A DNA stretch of 64,000 nucleotides, taken from assembly GCF_041260665.1 (NCBI RefSeq), contig NZ_JBGCCT010000001.1, positions 620,001 to 684,000 on the forward strand, written 5' to 3'. The notes under the pieces were generated by a model. The model saw nothing but the letters and a program-made list of their open reading frames with translations, made no database searches and was not told where the DNA came from. The position numbers were made by a program, and so were the translations under genes. The stretch is from Catenulispora sp. GP43. Lineage in GTDB: Bacteria > Actinomycetota > Actinomycetes > Streptomycetales > Catenulisporaceae. Positions 55,340 to 64,000 of this stretch are shown here, in pieces; position 1 is the first letter of the stretch; each line of letters starts with the position of its first letter.

Positions 55340-56628
55340 CTGAAGGAGTGGGGACAGCCGGGGTGACGGCGGCGGGCACCGGGACCGACAGCAATGTGAA
55401 GCCCGCGCCGCCCGGCGGCGCGGCCGCTCCCACGGCCCGCCCTCCACGGCTCTACGCGCTCGACCTCATACGCTTCATCGCCGCGGCAGTGGTCGTGCTG
55501 CGCCACTGGGTGGCGACCGGAACCGCCTACGTGGGCAACCACTGGGTCTACGCCTGGGGCATAGCGCAGCCCAGGCACATAGCGCCGTTCCCGCTCGTCG
55601 CGGTCGTGACCTACGGAGACCTGGGCGTCCAGCTCTTCTTCCTGATCAGCGGCTTCGTGATCTGCATGAGCAGCTGGGGCCGCACGCTCGGCCAGTTCGG
55701 CGCCTCGCGCGTCTCGCGGCTGTACCCCGCTTACTGGTTTTCCGTGCTCGCCTCGATCGCGGTGCTGCTCGCCCTCCCCCGCCTGGGTGTGCACAGGTGG
55801 CCCGGTACGTTCAACGACGTCCTGATGAACCTGACCATGACGCAGAGTTTCTACGGCGTCCACGACATCGACCCGGTGTACTGGACCCTGGCTGCCGAGC
55901 TGCGCTTCTACCTGTTGTTCGCCATCGTCGTGGCATTCGGCGTGACCTACCGGCGGGTCATGTACTTCTGCTGGCTCTGGGTCTTCGCGGCGATGTTCAC
56001 CAAGGTCACCGGCAATGGCACGCTGAACCAGATCCTGCAGCCGGCCTACGCGCCGTACTTCATCGCCGGCGTGGCGTTCTTCCTGATATGGCGCTTCGGG
56101 CCGACCATGCTGCTGTGGGCGCTGGTCGGGGTGTCGTTCCTGATCGCGCAGTCGCAGACCGCCCCAGACCCGCTCTCGTTCCCCGAGATCGGCTGGGCCT
56201 ACCCGCGCTGGCCGATGCTGCTGTGCCTGGTGCTGTTCTTCGCACTGATGGCCCTCATCGCGCTGCACAAGCTCGACTGGGTCCGGTGGAAGCCGCTGGC
56301 CACGCTCGGCGCCCTGACTTATCCCCTGTACCTGCTCCACCAGGACATCGGCTTCACGATGATCGCCTACCTGCACCGGCACCTGTCGTTCTGGCCCACG
56401 CTGGGCCTGGCCGCATTTGGCATCCTCGTGCTGTGCTACCTGGTCCAGCGGTTCGTCGAGCCGACTGTGCAGCGCCTGCTGAAGAACGGCGTCAAGAACT
56501 CCCTGCTGGCCATGCGGCGCGCCGACGAAGGCGCCCAGCCGGCCGGCCGGAGCAGCAGAAGTCGCGCATTCCTGATTCCGCACCAGGGGGCGGCGTCGTC
56601 TCCATCGCAGTCCGAACCAGCCCCGTGA
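55336..56628 (+). CDS. membrane acyltransferase (acyltransferase family 3), copy 1
   Basis: 430 aa from GTG 55336, whose GTGA overlaps the galE stop; this mirrors the ATGA start of copy 2. About ten membrane helices. The family signature RLYALDLIRFIAAAVVVLRHW, the SRLYPAYWF segment, DPVYWTLAAELRFYLLFA and YPLYLLHQDIGF match acyltransferase-3/OafA-type proteins that O-acetylate or O-acylate sugars at the membrane. A basic/Ser-rich tail lies in the cytosol. It would modify the glycan made by the surrounding genes. Confidence 0.9.
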   Translation: MTEGVGTAGVTAAGTGTDSNVKPAPPGGAAAPTARPPRLYALDLIRFIAAAVVVLRHWVATGTAYVGNHWVYAWGIAQPRHIAPFPLVAVVTYGDLGVQLFFLISGFVICMSSWGRTLGQFGASRVSRLYPAYWFSVLASIAVLLALPRLGVHRWPGTFNDVLMNLTMTQSFYGVHDIDPVYWTLAAELRFYLLFAIVVAFGVTYRRVMYFCWLWVFAAMFTKVTGNGTLNQILQPAYAPYFIAGVAFFLIWRFGPTMLLWALVGVSFLIAQSQTAPDPLSFPEIGWAYPRWPMLLCLVLFFALMALIALHKLDWVRWKPLATLGALTYPLYLLHQDIGFTMIAYLHRHLSFWPTLGLAAFGILVLCYLVQRFVEPTVQRLLKNGVKNSLLAMRRADEGAQPAGRSSRSRAFLIPHQGAASSPSQSEPAP

Positions 56629-56948
56629 GAAGCCGTGACGTGCTGCACACCGTGGTGGCGCTGAGCTCCAGCCCTACCGCGCGCAAGCTCAAGCCCCCGA
56701 CCCCGGACGGCACCGGCATCCGCGACTACATCCACGTCGCAGACCTCGCCGAGGCCCACACCGCGGCGGCCCGCCGGCTGATCGCCGACCCGCCCCCGGG
56801 CCTGACCGGCGCCGTCGAGGCGCGCCGGGACGGCGTCCCGGCGCGCTCGGCGGCCTCAGCGGACCGGATCCGGCAGGAACTGGGCTGGACGACGCGAAGG
56901 GACGTGCGCGAGATGGTGGAGTCGGCGTGGGCGGGGTGGCACCGATGA
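56625..56948 (+). pseudogene. chimeric relic: GT2 fragment joined to a deleted galE 3' end
   Basis: A 107-codon frame from GTG 56625 (GTGA overlap with the acyltransferase stop) to TGA 56948 (ATGA overlap with copy 2). Residues about 5-25 (VLHTVVALSSSPTARKLKP) match the GT2 at 53260 (VLRTVVTLSPTARKLK). From there on (PTPDGTGIRDYIHVADL to ESAWAGWHR) it matches the GalE C-terminus almost codon for codon. An in-frame 84-base loss turns IADPQTAL...IGDPGLTG into IADPPPGLTG. Short matching bases (CGACCC; CCGAC) flank the joins. This is what remains of a second GT2-DUF2304-galE set. It cannot be a working enzyme but still couples translation to the next gene. Confidence 0.85.
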
Positions 56949-58264
56949 GCGACACGGTGAAGGAGTTCGAAGTGGGGGCGACGGCCAAGATGGAACCATC
57001 CGGAGACCTGGAGGCGCCCGCGCCCGTTGCAGCGTCCGTATTCGCACCTGCGCCCGCCGCGACCCCGGCCAAGAGCCGTGCGCCTCGCCTGTACGCGCTG
57101 GATCTACTGCGCTTCATAGCGGCCGCTTCCGTGGTTGGGATGCACTGGGTCGCGCTGGGTAACGGCGTGGGTGCTTATGGCGCTCAGAGAGCAGAACCGT
57201 ACGGGGTGACCTACGGCCGTCAGATCTTCCCCCATTCGATCACCGACGCCCTGACCTATGGCGGGCTCGGGGTCGAGCTCTTCTTCCTGATCAGCGGCTT
57301 CGTCATCTGCATGAGCAGTTGGGGCCGGACTGTCGGCCAGTTCGGCGCTTCCCGGATATCCCGGCTGTTCCCCGCCTATTGGTTCGCCGTCCTCGCGACC
57401 ACGGCCGTGGTGCTGCTGTTTCCCCGGCTAGGAGTGCAAGGGAACTTCTCCCTGTTCCGGACCTGCCTGGCCAATCTCACGATGCTCCAGCACTTCTTCG
57501 GCGGCGCCGACGCCGACCCCGTGTACTGGACACTGGCGCAAGAGCTTCGCTTCTACCTCTTGTTCGCGATCGTCGTCGCCTTCGGCGTCACCTACCGCCG
57601 TGTGCTCTACTTCTGCTGGCTGTGGCTGTTCGTGGCCATGTTGACCGCCATGAGCGGCAACGGGACACTGGACGCCATCACCCAGCCGGACTACGCGCCC
57701 TACTTCATCGGCGGCATCGCCTTCTTCCTCATGTGGAAGTTCGGCCCCAATCTCCTGTTGTGGGGACTGGTCGGCATCACCTTCCTCGTCGCGCAGGCTC
57801 AACTTCAGCCCCAGCCGCAGGTGGCGTTCGGATGGAACGCACCGATGTGGCCGATGGTCCTGGTCATCACCGCCTGCTACGGCTCAATGGCTTTGATCGC
57901 CCTGCACAAGCTCGACTGGGTCCGTTGGAAGGGCCTGACAGTGGTGGGCGCACTCACCTATCCGCTTTACCTGCTGCACCAGGAGATCGGCTTCACGGCG
58001 ATCGCCTATCTGTACCCCAAGATGTCGGCCAAGATAATGCTGCCGCTCATGTTCGTCGTGCTGCTGGGCATCTGCTGGCTTGTGCACCGGTTCATCGAAA
58101 AGCCCAGTCAACGGCTCATCAAGGACGGCATCGGCAAGTCCATCGAAGCGGTGCGCACCGCGGATGCCAGCGCACCGGGGCCACGGCGTCGCCGTTCGAC
58201 GATCCCTCGTCAGGAGACCGCTACAGCCGTCCTCCAGCCCAACGAACCGACTCGGTTCTCCTAG
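56945..58264 (+). CDS. membrane acyltransferase (acyltransferase family 3), copy 2
   Basis: 439 aa from ATG 56945. It is a clear paralogue of copy 1: identical runs include FFLISGFVICMSSWGRT, LLFAIVVAFGVTYRRV and MALIALHKLDWVRWK. The soluble ends and first outer loop differ (GVGAYGAQRAEPYGVTYGRQ against the shorter YVGNHWVYAWG), which may change acceptor specificity. Its GC content at third positions is a little lower than that of copy 1. A strong terminator follows. Confidence 0.9.
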   Translation: MSDTVKEFEVGATAKMEPSGDLEAPAPVAASVFAPAPAATPAKSRAPRLYALDLLRFIAAASVVGMHWVALGNGVGAYGAQRAEPYGVTYGRQIFPHSITDALTYGGLGVELFFLISGFVICMSSWGRTVGQFGASRISRLFPAYWFAVLATTAVVLLFPRLGVQGNFSLFRTCLANLTMLQHFFGGADADPVYWTLAQELRFYLLFAIVVAFGVTYRRVLYFCWLWLFVAMLTAMSGNGTLDAITQPDYAPYFIGGIAFFLMWKFGPNLLLWGLVGITFLVAQAQLQPQPQVAFGWNAPMWPMVLVITACYGSMALIALHKLDWVRWKGLTVVGALTYPLYLLHQEIGFTAIAYLYPKMSAKIMLPLMFVVLLGICWLVHRFIEKPSQRLIKDGIGKSIEAVRTADASAPGPRRRRSTIPRQETATAVLQPNEPTRFS

Positions 58265-58309
58265 AAGGCTCCGGAGGCCGGGCTCAGCATCCAACATCAC
58301 TGCCCTGGC

Positions 58310-58360
58310 CGCGTCCTGTGGTTCCGTATTCGGGAGCCACAGGACGCGGGTTCTATTTCT
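58310..58360 (+). terminator. intrinsic terminator of the acyltransferase operon
   Basis: CGCGTCCTGTGG (58310-58321) pairs perfectly with CCACAGGACGCG (58337-58348); inner TTCC/GGGA bases add to the stem. It is followed by GGTTCTATTTCTA. Confidence 0.87.
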
Positions 58361-58412
58361 ATGGAACCGGCAGAACTAGAACCAGTCCACACCGAACTGA
58401 ACGACGCCGAAG

Positions 58413-59370
58413 CTAGAACCAAATGCTTCCGCTGAGGTTGGTGCCCTGGTCCTGCCAGCCGCTCGTGAAGTTCGCACTCCACATCCGCAGCGTGTAATCG
58501 GTGCCGCCGGCGAAGATATACATGCTGCCGTTGTTGGCGATGACTTCGGATGCAGAGCTGGCGATACTTCCGCCGAGGTTGGTGCCCTGGTCCTGCCAGC
58601 CGTTGGCAAAGTCAGCACTCCACATGCGCAGCGTGGCGTCCGTCCCGCGAGCGAAGACATACATGTGCCCGTTCGGCGCGATGATCGCTGACGGGTCGCT
58701 GGCGATGCTGCCGCCGAGGTTGGTGTTGGAGTCTGTCCAGCCGTTGAAGTCTGTGCTCCACATGCGGAGCGTCCCGTCGCCACCTCGTGCGAGGACGTAC
58801 ATGTTCTTGTTGGCCGCGAGGACCTCAGACTCGCCTCCGACACTTCCGCCGAGGTTGGTGCCCTGGTCCTGCCAGCCGTTGGCGAAGTCCGCGCTCCACA
58901 TGTGCAAGGCCTTGTCCGCTCCGCCTGCGAAGATGTACATATGGCCGTTCGCGCCGATGGCGGCTGATGGAGTGCTGGCCACGGTGCCGTAGGCATCAGT
59001 GCCCTGGTCCTGCCAGCCGTTGGCGAAGTCCGCACTCCACATGTGCAGAGCCCCGTCGGTCCCGCCAGCGAAGACGTACATGTGGCCATTGGGGGCGATC
59101 GTGACCGCTGGATCTGTCGCAATCGCGACACCCCCGAGGTTGGTGCCCTGGTCCTGCCAGCCGTTGGCGAAGTCCGCACTCCACATACGCAAGGTCGAAT
59201 CTGTCCCCCGCCCAAAGATGTACACGTGCCCATTCGGCGCGATGATCGCGGACGGCTCGCCGGCGATGGTGCCCCCACCGAGGTTGGTGCCCTGGTCCTG
59301 CCAGCCGTTGGCGAAGTCCGCGCTCCACATGCGCAAAGTGCTGTCACTGCCACGGACGAATTGATACATG
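58413..59370 (-). repeat. seven coding repeats of about 141-144 bases
   Basis: The block encoding MWSADFANGWQDQG recurs with starts of the plus-strand marker CCCTGGTCC near 58443, 58584, 58861, 59002, 59146 and 59290. The copy near 58725 is diverged. Repeats are strongly conserved in DNA as well as protein, which suggests recent amplification or gene conversion. Confidence 0.85.
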
Positions 59371-61127
59371 TGGCCATTCGGCGCGATCACCGTGGACCGA
59401 GTAGCGCCAGCCGTCGGCGGCAAGCCGACCGTGACGGTAACGCCCGGCGCGAGGCCGTTACCGCTTTTCCCGCCCGCGTTGGAAGCAGTGCTGACAGCGC
59501 CAAAGGTGACAGGAGTGTTCAAAGGCACCTGGCTGCTCGACCAGGTGATGGACGGATTGGCCCCGGCCACCGGGGCGCCCCAGGCATTGTTGCCGCTGCC
59601 TGCGTTGACGTAGAACTGGGTGCTGAACGTGGCACCCGGAGTACTGTCAGACACCGACGCTGTGATCGTCACTGTTCCGTTGACGAGCGACCCGCCGGCC
59701 GGGCTTGTGATGCTCACCGATGGCGCCGCAGGCGCGGGCGGCGGAGGCGGGGTGTCGCCGGCGGGGTCGTGGAGCCAGCCGACACCGTCCGTGTACTGGG
59801 GCTGGGTGCTGTCATTTCCGGTCTCTTCGGACTGGACCACTCCATTGACGACATTCATCCGTCCAGAGCCGTCGGAGGAGAAGTTCTGCTGCAGCAGGGT
59901 GATGTAGCCGTTGCCTGTCGAGTCGACGTAGTTGCCCAGTACGAGTGCGACGTGTCCCGTGGCGTGTTGTGTTGCCATGCTGATCACATCGCCCGCTGCC
60001 GGGGACGAGCTGGTGGCGTGGCCGTTGGTGACCTTGGTGAGCTTGCCGTTGGGGAAGTTGGAGACTATGGTGCCGCCGGTTGCGCCGTAGCCGCCGGTTA
60101 TGTAGCCGGCCTGATACATGTATCTGCCAGCGAGTTCTGTGCACTCAAAGTCTTTCCAGCCCAGCGCCGAATAGGTGTCGTTGTTCGGGCCACACGCGAT
60201 AATGCCACGAACATTGGATGAGCCAAGCTGGTAGCTGCCCGGGCTATGCCCTGAGACCGTGTCACACGGTGTGCCGCCCCACCAAGTTGGTTCGGACAAC
60301 GTCGGCAGCACCGATGCGCTCGTTGTGGCAGCAGTCAGCCTGGGCACGGTGTGAGCGCCGGCCGTGGTCTGGGCCGTCTGTTGGTCGGACGGTGCGGTCT
60401 GTCCGATCGAGGTTGGCGAGGCCAGCCCAGTGCCGTCGATGGTGATGCCGGTGCCGAATCCCGGCACTTGTTCGCTGGCCAGCTTGGATATCTGGATGAT
60501 GAAGGTGCGGGTTCCGGCTTCGGTGACCCATTCGATCATGTCGGTCTTTTGCAGGTGCACACCGTCGAACGGAATGTTCGGATTGCTTTCGATGCCTTTG
60601 ACGGTCCGGCCGAACAGGTGGGCTGCGGGTCCCGGGTGGCTGGCGCCGCCCTGCCCGTCGCGGGCCTTGCCCAGCGCTGCGGCCCATGCCGGACTGTCGC
60701 CGGGCTTGGCTGCGCCGAGTTCGGGAAAGTCGAGGGGGTCGGGGTGGCCGGCGGGGACGGCAGTTACTGTGAACTCATAGCTCGACTGCTGGTTCTGGAT
60801 CACGGCTTCCGGCACTGGCGAGCCTGCCTCGGACACCTTGGCGGAGGTCGCCGGAAGCACGTTGGCACCTATCGTCAGGTTGACGCCGTCCACCGTCGCG
60901 ACCACCTTGACCGCCGCGGGTACCGCCACAGCGCCCGCCTGCACGCTCGTCAACGGCTTTGCCAGATTGGATCGGACATCGGGTGGCGTCGGCGAGGACG
61001 CCCAAGCCGGGTTCGCAAGCGCCGTCGCAAGGAGGCCGCCGGCAAGGCTTACACATGCTGCGGCAGTCGTGGCCGATCTGGTGAGGAATCGACGTCGGGT
61101 TTGTCGTGGTGTCAGGATACTAGCCAT
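58413..61127 (-). CDS. secreted CHAP-domain amidase with seven-repeat lectin-like propeller
   Basis: About 904 aa from ATG 61127. A signal peptide with a twin-arginine-like RQTRRRFLTRSA precedes a hydrophobic stretch and ANPAWA cleavage site. A domain of unknown type spans about 60-270. A CHAP domain (about 300-440) has the nucleophile Cys in DFECTELAGRYMY and His in ATGHVALVLGNYV. After a proline hinge comes an Ig-like domain (about 470-570) and then seven repeats of about 47 residues (APNGHMYxFxRGxDxTLRMWSADFANGWQDQGTNLGG), as in PLL/fucolectin-type beta propellers. It should cut peptidoglycan while binding a cell-wall or foreign glycan. It ends convergent to the acyltransferase operon. Confidence 0.9.
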   Translation of the reverse strand: MASILTPRQTRRRFLTRSATTAAACVSLAGGLLATALANPAWASSPTPPDVRSNLAKPLTSVQAGAVAVPAAVKVVATVDGVNLTIGANVLPATSAKVSEAGSPVPEAVIQNQQSSYEFTVTAVPAGHPDPLDFPELGAAKPGDSPAWAAALGKARDGQGGASHPGPAAHLFGRTVKGIESNPNIPFDGVHLQKTDMIEWVTEAGTRTFIIQISKLASEQVPGFGTGITIDGTGLASPTSIGQTAPSDQQTAQTTAGAHTVPRLTAATTSASVLPTLSEPTWWGGTPCDTVSGHSPGSYQLGSSNVRGIIACGPNNDTYSALGWKDFECTELAGRYMYQAGYITGGYGATGGTIVSNFPNGKLTKVTNGHATSSSPAAGDVISMATQHATGHVALVLGNYVDSTGNGYITLLQQNFSSDGSGRMNVVNGVVQSEETGNDSTQPQYTDGVGWLHDPAGDTPPPPPAPAAPSVSITSPAGGSLVNGTVTITASVSDSTPGATFSTQFYVNAGSGNNAWGAPVAGANPSITWSSSQVPLNTPVTFGAVSTASNAGGKSGNGLAPGVTVTVGLPPTAGATRSTVIAPNGHMYQFVRGSDSTLRMWSADFANGWQDQGTNLGGGTIAGEPSAIIAPNGHVYIFGRGTDSTLRMWSADFANGWQDQGTNLGGVAIATDPAVTIAPNGHMYVFAGGTDGALHMWSADFANGWQDQGTDAYGTVASTPSAAIGANGHMYIFAGGADKALHMWSADFANGWQDQGTNLGGSVGGESEVLAANKNMYVLARGGDGTLRMWSTDFNGWTDSNTNLGGSIASDPSAIIAPNGHMYVFARGTDATLRMWSADFANGWQDQGTNLGGSIASSASEVIANNGSMYIFAGGTDYTLRMWSANFTSGWQDQGTNLSGSIWF

Positions 61128-61692
61128 AGTGATCGATCCCGTTCCGTGGGATGAGAACGTTGCATCGGCTGACACCTCAAAACGCGTCTACGCGGATCGC
61201 GCTGCGCCTTGTGGCCCTGCCGAGCCCCTCCAGGCGGAGGAGCCAGATGATCACATCAGGGAACTGATGTTCGCACAAGTCTTCGCGCCGGGTGGCCGCG
61301 TCGCGAAGGTGACAGACTATTGGCTCATACGAGGTGAAACTGCCATGCCGACGAGGTTGAACTCGGCCCAGGCATGCGACATTTGTTCAGGTCACTCGTC
61401 GCCTACGTCGTCGGCCGGGGCATTGGCACCCGCCGCAGTGACCCGTCGGCGATCGCCGAGATGAAGGGGCAGTGGACGTTGAGGCGTTTCCTCAGAGGCA
61501 CATCACCCTATGCGATCATCGGAGCACCATACGCGACAAACCTTTGATTCCTCCCCCTCTTACCCGGACCGGCAGCCCATGACCGCCGTCCACCGGGTAA
61601 CCTCTACTGTCGCGCGGCTCGCTGCCCGTCATCGTGCGTTCTAATCCATCCGGACCTGGAAGCCGGTCTGCGTAGTCTCTAAGAGGTCCCCG
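61128..61692. other. 565-base divergent intergenic region, no gene seen
   Basis: Lower in GC than its surroundings, between the CHAP-lectin gene and the membrane-GT2 fusion. It must hold both promoters. Short open frames (for example to 61464 on the plus strand) overlap the CHAP gene and have no coding character after 61128. No inverted repeat stands out. Confidence 0.5.
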
Positions 61693-64000
61693 TTGTCCAT
61701 TACCAGCCAGGAGCGAAGCGGCACGCCCGATGCTGCGGATCCCAAAGCCCCGCGGGCCGGTCTGACCCGAATACTGGCGGTCGTCTCCCGGCGCGTCGTG
61801 GAACCGGTGTCCGTCGGCTTCAGCGCAGCCGTACTGTTGTTCGTCCGGCTGATGTTCCCGGTCCCGGTGGGCGTGGCGGACAACTATGACGGCAGCAGGC
61901 TGCTGTGCCACCTAGGGCTGTACACCACGGGCAACTCAGACCAGATGCGCCACTGGGTCAACTTCACATATGTGATCAAGCAGGGGTGGAACTGCACGAA
62001 GACCCCCTACGGCATCGGCACGAAGAACGCCACGAACATCGACCTGCCGCAGCCGGCGTACAACTCCAGCCAGCTGATCCTGATGAACACCGCGCACTAC
62101 ATCACCAAGTGGCTGGGGTTGCGGCACGACGGCGGGCCCACGGCCCTGGACCTGCGCGTGCTCGGCGCCGTGGGATGCGTGTTCATCGGGGTCGCGATCG
62201 GCCTGCTGTTCGCGGTCATGCGCACTTCGCGCCTGTCCCGCTACCTGGTGTGCGGGGCCGTGCTGCTCATCGTCGCCGACGCCAGCTTCATCGACTTCGC
62301 CGCGTCTCCGCTCAGCGAGATCTCGGCCGTCATCGGCCTGCTCTTCCTGCTGCCGGCCATCCTGCTGCTGTTCCGTCCCGGCCGATCCCGCTGGGCCGGA
62401 CTGGTTCTGGGCTGCGGCGCCCTGATGTTCCTGGTGACCTCCAAGGCGCAGGACGCGCCGATGGTGGGTCTGGCCGTGCTGCTTCTGGCCTTCCCGGTCA
62501 CGGTCGGCCCACTCAAGGGCCGCATCGGCAGCCGGGTTGTTCCCGCCGCGCTGGCGGTGGTCCTGGCCTTCGCGGGCGTCGCGATGACGCCGAAGCAGGA
62601 CCCGCACTTCACGCTGCAGACCAAGGCCGACTTCCTGTTCAACGAGCTGCTGTATGTCAGCCCGAACCCGAAGGCCGACATGGCGGCCATGGGCGTGCCG
62701 TTCTACTACAGCGCCCAGGTCGGCAAGCCCGCCTGGTGCCCGCCGTACTCGCCGAGCGTGATGGACACCGGGATATACGTCCCGGCCAACAAGGGCGACA
62801 AGTTCGTGGCGCGCGACCACTCGAACGACCCGGCGTTGCAGGCGGCGATGAAGACCGGCAACACGTGGAAGTTCATGCTGACGCACCCGGACCGCATGGT
62901 CCGCGTCGCCAACGACGCCGCGAACGCCTTCTTCTACGTGCGTCCCACGTACACGGGCCTGTGCGGAGGGTCGCACAAGGACCAGGCCAACCCGCTCGGC
63001 AACTACGCCAACTACCCCAACGGCGGCGACACCGTCGACAAGCGGTTCACCCCGGTGACCAGCGTCCTGGGGCTGTTCCGCGGCATGGGCCTGATCCCGC
63101 TGCTGCTGCTGTGGGCCATCCCGATCTGGGTCGCCGTCCGGCGCCTGGCGCGCAAGCGCGACCGGGTCACCGGTGAGCGCAAGGCGTTCGCGTGGATGAC
63201 CTTGTTCCTGTCGGTCGTGGCCCTGCTGCAGTTCGGCGCGGGGGCCTACTTCGACGGGATCGACACCGCCAAGCACCTCAACCTCTCGATATTCGCCTCG
63301 GTCCTGGCCGTGGTGACTGCTGTGGCCACCGCCCGCCTGCGCCCGGAAGCGGCCGCTGTGGGCATGGTCGGGGCCACTCCCGACCAGACCCGAAGGAGCG
63401 AAACCGACGTGGAGTCCGACGCCAAGGCCCTGAGTGTCCTGGTGATCATCCCGACGTACAACGAGTCGGAGAACCTGGAGAAGATCGTCGCCCGCGTGCA
63501 CGCGGCGAACCCCGACGTGCACGTGCTGGTCGCGGACGACAACTCCCCGGACGGCACCGGCGATCTGGCCGACAAGCTGGCCGGCGCGGACGAGCGGGTC
63601 AAGGTCATGCACCGGGCCGGCAAGGAGGGCCTGGGCAAGGCCTACCTGGCCGGCTTCGCCTGGGGCATCGAGCACGACTACGACGTCATCTGCGAGATGG
63701 ACGCCGACGGCTCGCACCGCCCCGAGGACTTCCCGGCGTTGCTGAAGGCGCTGGTGGCGCAGGACGCCGACCTGGTGCTGGGCTCGCGCTACGTCCCCGG
63801 CGGCAAGACCGTCGGCTGGCCCAAGCGGCGCGAGATCCTGTCCAAGGGCGGCAACACCTGGGTCCGCCTGGTCACCGGCATGAAGCTGGCCGACGCGACC
63901 GGTGGCTACCGCCTGTTCCGCCGGGAGACGCTGGAGAAGATCGACCTGGCGTCGGTCGCCAGCGCCGGCTACACCTTCCAGGTGGACCTGGCCTGGCGCA
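61693..64000 (+). CDS. polytopic membrane protein fused to a polyprenol-phosphate-mannose-synthase-like GT2 domain (partial)
   Basis: One uninterrupted frame runs off the window. It starts at TTG 61693 (AGAGG upstream) as the only initiator after an in-frame stop at 61642. Residues 1 to about 560 are a membrane module: helices near 35-55, 155-180, 195-245, 260-305 and 460-560, with a large outer loop ([30 protein letters not shown]). Residues 573 onward are a GT2 of the Ppm/DPM1 type: [46 protein letters not shown] and [13 protein letters not shown]. It would transfer mannose (or another hexose) from a nucleotide donor to polyprenyl phosphate. AAGGAG then GTG 63409 might allow separate translation of the GT2 part. 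Confidence 0.85.
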   Translation, partial: MSITSQERSGTPDAADPKAPRAGLTRILAVVSRRVVEPVSVGFSAAVLLFVRLMFPVPVGVADNYDGSRLLCHLGLYTTGNSDQMRHWVNFTYVIKQGWNCTKTPYGIGTKNATNIDLPQPAYNSSQLILMNTAHYITKWLGLRHDGGPTALDLRVLGAVGCVFIGVAIGLLFAVMRTSRLSRYLVCGAVLLIVADASFIDFAASPLSEISAVIGLLFLLPAILLLFRPGRSRWAGLVLGCGALMFLVTSKAQDAPMVGLAVLLLAFPVTVGPLKGRIGSRVVPAALAVVLAFAGVAMTPKQDPHFTLQTKADFLFNELLYVSPNPKADMAAMGVPFYYSAQVGKPAWCPPYSPSVMDTGIYVPANKGDKFVARDHSNDPALQAAMKTGNTWKFMLTHPDRMVRVANDAANAFFYVRPTYTGLCGGSHKDQANPLGNYANYPNGGDTVDKRFTPVTSVLGLFRGMGLIPLLLLWAIPIWVAVRRLARKRDRVTGERKAFAWMTLFLSVVALLQFGAGAYFDGIDTAKHLNLSIFASVLAVVTAVATARLRPEAAAVGMVGATPDQTRRSETDVESDAKALSVLVIIPTYNESENLEKIVARVHAANPDVHVLVADDNSPDGTGDLADKLAGADERVKVMHRAGKEGLGKAYLAGFAWGIEHDYDVICEMDADGSHRPEDFPALLKALVAQDADLVLGSRYVPGGKTVGWPKRREILSKGGNTWVRLVTGMKLADATGGYRLFRRETLEKIDLASVASAGYTFQVDLAWR

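Noticed and set aside
58413-59370. Regular spacing of near-identical units, considered as a CRISPR-like array
   Set aside because: Units are 141-144 bases, fully coding and in frame; they are propeller repeats, not repeat-spacer units. No cas genes and no CRISPR array were seen anywhere.
61128-61464. Plus-strand open frame extending past the CHAP gene start
   Set aside because: Most of it is antisense to the CHAP gene; the remaining part has no motif or start signal.
61128-61692. Upstream region of the CHAP gene, examined for a c-di-AMP (ydaO) riboswitch
   Set aside because: Such riboswitches are known before cell-wall hydrolase genes in actinomycetes, but the conserved motif elements could not be found by eye on the minus strand.

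Overview
This is high-GC DNA with an actinomycete gene set. It carries CarD/CdnL, an ispD-ispF-cysS-rlmB block, a Streptomyces-type stand-alone sugar-importer ATPase (MsiK), an FHA-bearing EccC/EssC-type type VII secretion ATPase, many GTG/TTG starts and several probable leaderless starts. The order carD-ispD-ispF-cysS-rlmB recalls Streptomyces and its relatives. A member of Streptomycetales or Catenulisporales is my inference; the window holds no rRNA or species marker.

Layout. 1-3.7 kb: a small membrane protein, an FtsK/SpoIIIE-like ATPase with a striking hairpin at its 5' end, a lipoprotein, and two small cytosolic proteins closed by a strong terminator. 3.7-7.1 kb: a MacB/FtsX-type ABC permease and its ATPase (minus strand). 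7.1-10.5 kb: small orphan proteins, a decayed esterase, tRNA-Thr(TGT) and an RNase HI with a polyglycine linker and extra C-terminal domain. 10.7-17.1 kb: the large EccC-like ATPase, a prepilin peptidase, a lipoprotein and a small helical protein. 17.4-26.3 kb: the housekeeping core (carD, ispD, ispF, then cysS and rlmB), interrupted by a phytoene-desaturase-like flavoprotein, a TPR membrane protein and a Bcr/CflA drug exporter.

26.4-30.9 kb: a probable agmatine/putrescine catabolic run (agmatinase, PHP hydrolase, nitrilase-family amidohydrolase, FAD amine oxidase). 31-33.3 kb: a hydrolase, a small membrane protein and a secreted FG-GAP protein. 33.3-37.3 kb: an IclR-controlled catabolic operon (LLM flavin oxidoreductase, SDR, GDSL hydrolase, IclR) with palindromes at its head. 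37.4-43.1 kb: a secreted GH89 alpha-N-acetylglucosaminidase, a polytopic membrane protein, and msiK ending in a clear intrinsic terminator.

43.5-64 kb reads as one large cell-surface glycan locus. It has three big polytopic membrane proteins (two of them tandem paralogues), a nucleotide-sugar dehydrogenase, two GT2 glycosyltransferases, two sugar epimerases, a DUF2304 protein, two paralogous membrane acyltransferases, a secreted CHAP amidase with a seven-repeat lectin-like propeller, and a membrane protein fused in frame to a polyprenol-phosphate-mannose-synthase-like GT2 domain that runs off the window. Between the two acyltransferases lies a 107-codon chimeric relic, part GT2 and part GalE. 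It shows that the GT2-DUF2304-galE-acyltransferase block was once duplicated in tandem and then collapsed. This locus, with its fossil duplication and terminal fusion, is the most interesting part of the window.
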